Shown: positions 55,192-61,268 of the stretch, in pieces | Numbering within the stretch: position 1 is the stretch's first letter | Layout: every line of letters starts with the position of its first letter | Source: an uncultured Lachnospira sp. | Lineage (GTDB): Bacteria; Bacillota; Clostridia; Lachnospirales; Lachnospiraceae | DNA: 64,000 nt | NCBI GenBank assembly: GCA_910589305.1 | Contig: CAJUTV010000008.1 | Location: forward strand, 62,001-126,000 | Reading direction: 5' to 3' | Made by a program: the position numbers and the translations under genes | The notes under the pieces: model-generated | The model's input: the letters and a program-made list of their open reading frames with translations, nothing else | Told to the model about the DNA's origin: nothing | Databases searched by the model: none

Positions 55192-55362
55192 AACAGCATT
55201 TTTGCTGTTTTTTGATTTATTATAAACCATATTCTTACCATTTTCAATTTATTTTCCCAAAAAGCCGGTCAACCTATTTTTTTCTATCTCCTGTATTGCC
55301 CTATTTTACTGACTTTCTTATTTTCCCTAAAATAATGCTGAGGTTAACCGACTTTTTTATCC

Positions 55363-55402
55363 GTCAAGCAGATATTCACAATTTACTTTACTGCTTACTC
55401 TT
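55363..55402 (+). repeat. dispersed intergenic repeat, short copy
   Basis: CAAGCAGATATTCACAATTT, ACTTTACTGCTTACTC. It lies at the 3' end of the zinc-ribbon gene and has lost the GC-rich right arm of the core. Confidence 0.5.
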
Positions 55403-55409
55403 AACCTTA

Positions 55410-56015
55410 TTATCCTTTGTTCTGCATAGTATTTAATAGTTTTACTATTTTATCTCTATGCTTTGCTGTTTTCATAAATGTAGGAAGATAATGTGACTGT
55501 GTTTTTCTCACCTTTAATTGAGCTGGCTTTTGGCGTAAATCGGCACTTAAATATTCTATCAAATATGTAAGATGTTCATGGTTTAATGCCCATACAGGTT
55601 TACCATTAAAATATGCCAAAAACCAAAGCTCCAATCCAAAAAAAGGCTCACAGGCATTTTGAATTGAATACAATGAATAACAGCTTTCAACCTTTTTTTG
55701 AACGGCTCCTGACATGCCATATCCACAAAATGGACAACGAACATAAAGTTTATGAAAATGCTGCTGCCTTTTTTGTGTAATATTCACTCTATAATATATT
55801 CCACACTGTTCACATTGATTATGAACTTCATAACGATAATTTTTGCGTTCTTTTGTCATCATGTTTCCACATTTTGTACATTTAAAATAAGATAAAAGAT
55901 TATCGGCTGTCACAATACCAAGCCCATTACAATGGGGGCATTTTACATAAATACCTGATTTCATAATAGTATATACAGAATATGTACCATAATATTTGTC
56001 AACAAATCGTTTCAT
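55410..56015 (-). CDS. zinc-ribbon protein of unknown function
   Basis: 201 residues. Three CxxC pairs form zinc ribbons: VKCPHCNGLG with FKCTKCGNMM (about 27-53), QCEQCGIYY and VRCPFCGYGM (about 68-97). The C-terminal half is helical, ends in basic residues (KVRKTQSHYLPTF), and carries WALNHEHLTYLIEYLSADLR. I recognise it as a conserved clostridial hypothetical, probably nucleic-acid or protein binding. AGGAG is 12 bases from the ATG. Confidence 0.75.
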   Translation of the reverse strand: MKRFVDKYYGTYSVYTIMKSGIYVKCPHCNGLGIVTADNLLSYFKCTKCGNMMTKERKNYRYEVHNQCEQCGIYYRVNITQKRQQHFHKLYVRCPFCGYGMSGAVQKKVESCYSLYSIQNACEPFFGLELWFLAYFNGKPVWALNHEHLTYLIEYLSADLRQKPAQLKVRKTQSHYLPTFMKTAKHRDKIVKLLNTMQNKG

Positions 56016-56038
56016 TACCCTTTTATTCTCCTATAAAC

Positions 56039-56110
56039 AATCAAGCGGATATCTATAATCCGCTTTTCTCTTTACTTTTAACTACATTGCTGTTTATAGT
56101 ATTTTTTACG
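56039..56110 (+). repeat. dispersed intergenic repeat, short copy
   Basis: TCAAGCGGATATCTATAATC, CGCTTTTCTCTTTACTTTT and the tail GTATTTTTTACG. This copy has perfect inverted arms AGCGGAT and ATCCGCT, suggesting a hairpin. Confidence 0.6.
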
Positions 56111-56122
56111 AACAAACCTAAC

Positions 56123-56311
56123 TTATTGATTATAAAAACTTACAGGAGTAACTATTGGCTTGCCATCTTTATCTACCAAAACGGTCATGCCACAGCTTCC
56201 TGCCGAATTTGATGCTAATAGATAATTCACTCCTGTTTCTGTGTCAACAATAATTTCTCGGACATTGCTTATTCCTTGTGAATATATTTGTACAAAACGC
56301 TTTTCTGCCAT
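56123..56311 (-). CDS. DUF6440-like small protein
   Basis: 62 residues. KRFVQIYSQGISNVREIIVD, TGVNYLLASNSAGSCGMTVL and KDGKPIVTPVSFYN give the 'VDxETGVNYL...G.TxLLDKDGKP' pattern of DUF6440. AAGGGTG lies 7 bases before the ATG. No neighbours in an operon; function unknown. Confidence 0.75.
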   Translation of the reverse strand: MAEKRFVQIYSQGISNVREIIVDTETGVNYLLASNSAGSCGMTVLVDKDGKPIVTPVSFYNQ

Positions 56312-56463
56312 AATTGAACACCCTTTTTTAATTTTATTATAAATCATTTCTTTTAAAAATCAAATTATTTTTGTATATTTGTATTTGTTGCAATCTATTT
56401 TATATGATATAATAACCGCAGTAAAACGGCGGTATTAAAGTTTGCTTGGCAAAAAGGAATCTT

Positions 56464-56973
56464 ATGTTAAAAGTTATTGTTATCGGAAGTCCTGGTGCTG
56501 GAAAAAGCACATTTTCTCGAAAGTTAAGGGATATTACCAATCTTCCCTTATATTATTTGGATATGCTATGGCATAAGCCTGATAAAACAAACATTTCCAG
56601 AGAAGAATTTAATACAAAACTTAATGAAATTATTAAAAAAGAGCAATGGATTATTGATGGAAATTATCAGCGTACCCTTGAAATACGCATAAAAGAATGT
56701 GATACTATCTTTTTATTAGACTACCCTGTAGAAGTTTGTCTTTCTGGAGTACAATCTCGCATTGGAAAAAAACGAGAAGATATGTGCTGGATTGAATCGG
56801 AATTTGATGAGGAATTTCGGCAATGGATTATTGATTTTCCAAAAAAACAACTGCCGCAAATTTATAAATTATTAAATCAATATCATAACAACAAAACCAT
56901 TATCACTTTTCATTCCAGAAAAGAAGCGGACACATACTTCAATACAATGTTATATAAAAATCGTATTGAATAG
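56464..56973 (+). CDS. P-loop kinase-like protein ('topology modulation'/FlaR family)
   Basis: 169 residues. VIVIGSPGAGKSTFSRKLRD is a Walker A; LPLYYLDMLWHKPDKTN, QWIIDGNYQRTLEIR and DTIFLLDYPVEVCL match the adenylate-kinase-like 'topology modulation' family. The substrate is unknown. AAAAGGA lies 5 bases before the chosen ATG. Confidence 0.88.
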   Translation: MLKVIVIGSPGAGKSTFSRKLRDITNLPLYYLDMLWHKPDKTNISREEFNTKLNEIIKKEQWIIDGNYQRTLEIRIKECDTIFLLDYPVEVCLSGVQSRIGKKREDMCWIESEFDEEFRQWIIDFPKKQLPQIYKLLNQYHNNKTIITFHSRKEADTYFNTMLYKNRIE

Positions 56974-57022
56974 GAACATAAAAAATCGTCATAATTATAA
57001 TAAAAATAATAGAAACATATTT

Positions 57023-57499
57023 TCATTGCAAATTACAGAGCATAAGGTATTCTTCGCCTTTTTCTTCGACAATTTGAAATCCGACCTTTTTGTACATTTC
57101 CACTGCAACATTTGCTTTCTGTACTGCAAGTGATGACTGCATATAGCCTCTTTCTTTCAATACACAAAGCATTTTTTTCATCATGGCAGTTCCAATACCA
57201 AAACCTCGATATTTTTTATATAAAGAAATCGCAAAAGATGGTGTCTTATCATTAAGATGCCCATAATCGTTCATAATACGAACCCAGACGGCTCCTGCAA
57301 TTTTCCCGTGCACCTCTGCAACAAAACCAATATCATCTTTTTTCTTTCCAAAATCAGCTATATATACTTGCAATTCGGGCTGTCTAATAATAGACTTTGG
57401 CGGAGCAGTCATCCCCTTTGGTATAAATATTGCCTCATACAAAAAATCTTCCAGTAAATAATATTCTTTTTCTTCTATTTCTCTAATTTGATAATCCAT
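57023..57499 (-). CDS. GNAT-family acetyltransferase
   Basis: 158 residues. IREIEEKEYYLLEDFLYEAI, then GKIAGAVWVRIM, SLYKKYRGFGIGTAMMKKML and NVAVEMYKKVGFQIV, the acetyl-CoA-binding and C-terminal signatures of GNAT. Substrate unknown. Stands alone. Confidence 0.88.
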   Translation of the reverse strand: MDYQIREIEEKEYYLLEDFLYEAIFIPKGMTAPPKSIIRQPELQVYIADFGKKKDDIGFVAEVHGKIAGAVWVRIMNDYGHLNDKTPSFAISLYKKYRGFGIGTAMMKKMLCVLKERGYMQSSLAVQKANVAVEMYKKVGFQIVEEKGEEYLMLCNLQ

Positions 57500-57559
57500 T
57501 ATATACCTTTTTAAAATTTAATATTTTTATTTTTTATATATTTTATATCAATCAACTAT

Positions 57560-58036
57560 TTAGCTAATTTCTTTTTTGTGACAAAGATGGATTCCAATAT
57601 GCCCTATTCCCAATAAAATAACTGCTATGATAAGCCATTGATTTTTTCCATAAACGCCTAAAAGAAAAAATGCTATAACTGGCAATGTAGCTCCTGCAAC
57701 AGGTATTCCAAATAAACTGCTATAAAAATCGTTCATGGTTTTATTGCTTTTAAAATATCGAATCCAATATATTTCATAAAGAATCATTACAAAAAATGCA
57801 ACTAATAATATCCATGTCCAATTAGAAATCGTATTTATATTAAAATCATAAAAGATTAAGGATATACATGTTACCAATATTTCGCCAATTCGTTCAAAAA
57901 GCAGCAATATTTTATTTTCATTTTTTACATATTTATCATAATCTTTTGGTTTATTTTTGCTCCAAATAATATTAGGTATTATCAACATCAATAAAAATAA
58001 AAGACCTATATACGAAAATCCAAAATGTAAATTCAT
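57560..58036 (-). CDS. conserved four-to-five-span membrane protein
   Basis: 158 residues with hydrophobic segments near 6-23, 43-62, 72-92, 112-132 and 136-150. Contains IPNIIWSKNKPKDYD, WTWILLVAFFVMILYEIYWI, GIPVAGATLPVIAFFLLG and GIGHIGIHL. Common hypothetical of Firmicutes, no known function. No clear operon partner. Confidence 0.75.
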   Translation of the reverse strand: MNLHFGFSYIGLLFLLMLIIPNIIWSKNKPKDYDKYVKNENKILLLFERIGEILVTCISLIFYDFNINTISNWTWILLVAFFVMILYEIYWIRYFKSNKTMNDFYSSLFGIPVAGATLPVIAFFLLGVYGKNQWLIIAVILLGIGHIGIHLCHKKEIS

Positions 58037-58060
58037 TATTTCTCCTTATTGTTATTGCAG

Positions 58061-58098
58061 TTAAATAAATATTTGCAATCCACTTTACTGCTTACTCT
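58061..58098 (+). repeat. dispersed intergenic repeat, short copy
   Basis: TTAAATAAATATTTGCAATC, CACTTTACTGCTTACTC. It starts 25 bases upstream of the membrane-protein start codon, so it lies in that gene's 5' region, unlike the copies found downstream of genes. Confidence 0.55.
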
Positions 58099-58292
58099 CC
58101 TCTATTCATTTAAAATCTTATCGTTTAATATGTATTAAACAATATCTTAAAAACTTATTTCAATAAGTATTATATATTATTTTTTAAAAATATAAAATAG
58201 GTTTTTTAATGTCACAAAATATAATCAACCTTTTTGTGAAAAAATACAGCAAATATGTGAAAATTTGTCTTTAATAAGACTATTATTTTTGG

Positions 58293-58639
58293 TATAATCA
58301 AAATGATAGACAAATAGACTTCCCTATATTTTAATATATTTCATTATAAACTATAAATCGTTTATCAATAGGAAAAACATACTAAAAAAATAAAACAATT
58401 GCTTAAAAATGTGCATAATGTTAAATAAAATCCTTTTATGAAATTCTTTTTTATTAAAATATTTTGCAAAAATAAGCAATACTGAAGTCTATACAAATAA
58501 AATCCATTTATAATATTAAAAAATCTTAAAAACAAAAAAATAGGTACGACATAGTCTATCAAGAAAATAGGAAGACTTCAAGAAAATTTTAAAACAAAGA
58601 AAGGAGGTCTACTCGGCAAATTTTGAGTAGCAAAAAGAC
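58293..58639 (+). promoter_or_regulatory. long leader of the hemerythrin-receiver gene with hairpin between Shine-Dalgarno and start
   Basis: An extended -10 TGGTATAAT (core 58293-58298) lies about 340 bases upstream. Near the start, AAAGGAGG (58600-58607) is 32 bases from the ATG, separated by the stem CTACTC/GAGTAG (58609-58614, 58625-58630). If folded, the effective spacing falls to about 10. GATAGAC (about 58305) and GTCTATC (about 58553) are complementary across the leader. The rest of 58100-58290 is AT-rich and unassigned. Confidence 0.5.
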
Positions 58640-60007
58640 ATGGGAAATCAATTAATATGGGACAAACGGCATGATATTGGCGTAGATATTATTGACAAGG
58701 AACATAGAAAACTGTTTCGTATTCTCAATAAGCTGTTCAATTTGGGTCAACAAGAGTTAAAAAGTCAGTGGGTTTGTCAAGAGGCTGTAAAATACTTTAA
58801 AGACCATGCGTTTCAGCATTTTATAGATGAGGAAAATTACATGGCATCCATTAATTATACTGGATTTGAGATGCATAAGCGTATTCATAAAAATTTTCGT
58901 GAAACAACGCTGCCTGCTCTTGAAAAAGAATTAGATTTGTCCGGCTATTCAGAGAACTCAATCAATCATTTTCTTGGTGTATGCGCAGGATGGCTAATTG
59001 GACATACATTAATAGAAGACCAAGCAATTGTAAACGGCGACATTATAAAACAATGGCAAAATCTTTTGCCAGAGGAAGAACAAGTAGTTATGGGACAGAC
59101 TATTGTCAGTCAGCTACATAATATGTTTCAGTTGGATTCACAACTTATTAGCAATTGTTATGGCGGCGAAAAATTTGGAGATGGAATTTATTATCGTTTA
59201 ATTTACATCACACAAGAAAAAAAGAGATGGGAATTTCTTTTAGTTTTTGAAGAACAACTAATTAGCAGCACCCTTAGCAATGTCATAGAAACAAAATCAA
59301 AAGCTGTAAGTGTTATGTTAATGAATGTAACAAGATATATAGCAAGACAGCTGGTAGAACATATTAAAGGACATTTTTCAGCTTTGGAGCAGTGTGAAGT
59401 CAAGGAAGAACAACTGCTAACCTATGAGCAATTCCAAAAAGTATTTGAAAAACATAGTCCACAGTTTAGCTTATTGTTTGATACTGGAAAAGGATATTTT
59501 GCATATTGTATGAACACTGTTGATATGCTCCCAAATGGAGAAATTGGAAGTTCAATTATTACAGAGAACGCTATGGCAGAAGTTGAAAAATACCTGAATG
59601 AAAATAAAGCGCGAAAAAATGCTGCAGACCAAAAAAAGAAAGTACTTGTTGTTGATGATTCAGATTTTATACTAACAATGATGCAGGAATTATTAAGTAC
59701 AAATTATGAAGTAATTACAGCAACATCAGGCTTATCTGCATTTAGAAGCATTACCCTTAACCGACCAGACTTAATTTTATTAGATTATGAGATGCCTGTC
59801 TGCAAGGGCAGTCAAATATTAGAGATGATTCGTTCTGAAGATGAATTTGCAGATATCCCCGTTATCTTTTTAACGAGCAGGGTTGACAAAGAAAGCGTCA
59901 AAAGAGTGGTTGAACTCAAACCACAAGGATATTTATCTAAATCGCTTTCACCAGAATTAATCAAAAAAGAAGTAGAACGTTTCTTTGAAAAAAGTGAAAT
60001 AAAGTAA
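58640..60007 (+). CDS. bacteriohemerythrin fused to a response-regulator receiver
   Basis: 455 residues. The first ~130 form a hemerythrin: IIDKEHRKLFRILNKL, DHAFQHFIDEENYM, HKRIHKNF and GHTLIEDQA supply the His/Glu/Asp ligands of a di-iron O2-binding site. The middle (about 150-310) is unassigned and mixed alpha/beta, perhaps CheX-like. The C-terminal receiver (about 335-455) has VLVVDDSDFILTMMQELL, the phosphoacceptor LLDYEMP and VIFLTSR. Likely role: couples oxygen or redox sensing to a phosphorelay. No adjacent histidine kinase. Confidence 0.9.
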   Translation: MGNQLIWDKRHDIGVDIIDKEHRKLFRILNKLFNLGQQELKSQWVCQEAVKYFKDHAFQHFIDEENYMASINYTGFEMHKRIHKNFRETTLPALEKELDLSGYSENSINHFLGVCAGWLIGHTLIEDQAIVNGDIIKQWQNLLPEEEQVVMGQTIVSQLHNMFQLDSQLISNCYGGEKFGDGIYYRLIYITQEKKRWEFLLVFEEQLISSTLSNVIETKSKAVSVMLMNVTRYIARQLVEHIKGHFSALEQCEVKEEQLLTYEQFQKVFEKHSPQFSLLFDTGKGYFAYCMNTVDMLPNGEIGSSIITENAMAEVEKYLNENKARKNAADQKKKVLVVDDSDFILTMMQELLSTNYEVITATSGLSAFRSITLNRPDLILLDYEMPVCKGSQILEMIRSEDEFADIPVIFLTSRVDKESVKRVVELKPQGYLSKSLSPELIKKEVERFFEKSEIK

Positions 60008-60108
60008 TTTCATAACAAGAAAAAGTATTTTGACCTGCAAATATAATAACTTGCCATAAATAGCCAAACTGTAAAAATGCAGTTTGAAACCCTTACTCTA
60101 CAAATACA

Positions 60109-60157
60109 AAACCGCTGCAACTTCCATCCTGTACAGGGATAAAAACTGCAGCGGTTT
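60109..60157. terminator. terminator between the hemerythrin gene and the AAA operon
   Basis: AAACCGCTGCA (60109-60119) pairs with TGCAGCGGTTT (60147-60157), with an inner ATCC/GGGAT hairpin. GGTTTTGTATTTGT follows on the minus strand, so it chiefly ends the three-gene minus-strand operon. AAACTG/CAGTTT at 60066-60085 may help on the plus strand. Confidence 0.75.
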
Positions 60158-60172
60158 ATTGCTCTTCTTACT

Positions 60173-60829
60173 TTACTCTCTGATTAACGTATATAGATTT
60201 CCATTGCCAACATCTGTTCCGTTAAAATATGTCGTTCCATTTACATCGTAGTGAACAGCATATGTAATGCCACCGCCACCATCTCTTACGCCCAGCACTT
60301 GAATTTCTCCCGTAGATGGAACGGTAAAAACTACGGGTTTATTTTTAATCATAAATGGCTCACATATTGCAACACCATCAACTAAAATCTGCACATAGTC
60401 TCCATCTTCGGCTGCATAGTCCCAAATATGTATCTTGTTCTCATCAGGCAAAGATGAATGTGTGATGGTTAGGTCTTGCCCTGCTAGGTTCTTATCCTTA
60501 GAAAGGAGGCGAACACCAATAGGAAGTTGTGTAGACATACGATTTTCTAACGCTTCAATAGCTTCTTCAGTTGTATTTACACTTGGAGAAGTTGGCATAA
60601 AAAATATTGAAGCTACAAACAATCCTGCTAATACCAACCCTGTTGCTTTCAATTTTTTGTCAGCTTTGGTTTTTACTCCCTTCTTTAGCGCAGGTTCTGT
60701 GACATCAACAAACGGCTTGGACTCAGATTCCTTAGAAGACCGCGCAAGCAGCTCTTCACTGTTGTTGACATCCATGTTTACTTTATTTTCTGGTCTGTCA
60801 GAAAACTGTTTTTGATTATTATTGCTCAT
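60173..60829 (-). CDS. single-span membrane protein, partner of the AAA ATPase
   Basis: 218 residues. A ~60-residue cytosolic, charged tail, a membrane segment (ATGLVLAGLFVASIFFM, about 62-78), then an extracytoplasmic beta-rich domain with IHIWDYAAEDGDYVQILVDG and VPSTGEIQVLGVRDGGGGIT and ending NGNLYTLIRE. I do not recognise the domain; it looks immunoglobulin-like. The last gene of the operon, overlapping the preceding one by 11 bases. Confidence 0.75.
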   Translation of the reverse strand: MSNNNQKQFSDRPENKVNMDVNNSEELLARSSKESESKPFVDVTEPALKKGVKTKADKKLKATGLVLAGLFVASIFFMPTSPSVNTTEEAIEALENRMSTQLPIGVRLLSKDKNLAGQDLTITHSSLPDENKIHIWDYAAEDGDYVQILVDGVAICEPFMIKNKPVVFTVPSTGEIQVLGVRDGGGGITYAVHYDVNGTTYFNGTDVGNGNLYTLIRE

Positions 60830-61268
60830 AATCTTCCCTCGCTATTCTCATTGGTTTCTTATGACAAAAGATACACATTGCAAGGCGGCACACAATAATT
60901 TGAATAATCATCAGCACGAAAAAAAGCATATGTCTTGTATCACTCTGCACTTGGTAACCATAATTAAGTATCTGTATTCCTATGGCAAGAATTGTTATAT
61001 TGGCAGTTAAAATGGTTATGTAAGGATATAACCAAGGGAGTTTACGAAAACATTTTCTAAAAGCAGGAACAAGCATTGTTATTCCAAATATAAAGCTAAA
61101 AATCAACAACAATGTAAAGCCAATTGACTCTATTCCAAATCCAGAATTGATTATAGATGCAATGTCGTTTGGCAACATTATTAAAGCAATAAATAACATT
61201 AGCAACATCCAAATCACTGCGCCAAAAAACCATAAAATAGCGGCAATATTTGAAATCCATCTTTTCAT
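60819..61268 (-). CDS. four-span membrane protein, partner of the AAA ATPase
   Basis: 149 residues with four hydrophobic segments (about 7-29, 41-63, 76-98, 107-129): FFGAVIWMLLMLFIALIMLP, GFTLLLIFSFIFGITMLV, YPYITILTANITILAIG and HMLFFVLMIIQIIVCRLAMC. The C-terminus has CHKKPMRIAREDYEQ. Its start shares one base with the AAA gene's stop (TAATG), so it is translationally coupled. Function unknown. Confidence 0.78.
   Translation of the reverse strand: MKRWISNIAAILWFFGAVIWMLLMLFIALIMLPNDIASIINSGFGIESIGFTLLLIFSFIFGITMLVPAFRKCFRKLPWLYPYITILTANITILAIGIQILNYGYQVQSDTRHMLFFVLMIIQIIVCRLAMCIFCHKKPMRIAREDYEQ

Noticed and set aside
58037..58639. Cyclic-di-GMP riboswitch upstream of the hemerythrin fusion
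   Set aside because: Conserved GEMM bases are absent; only the SD-spanning stem and a weak long-range complement are seen.
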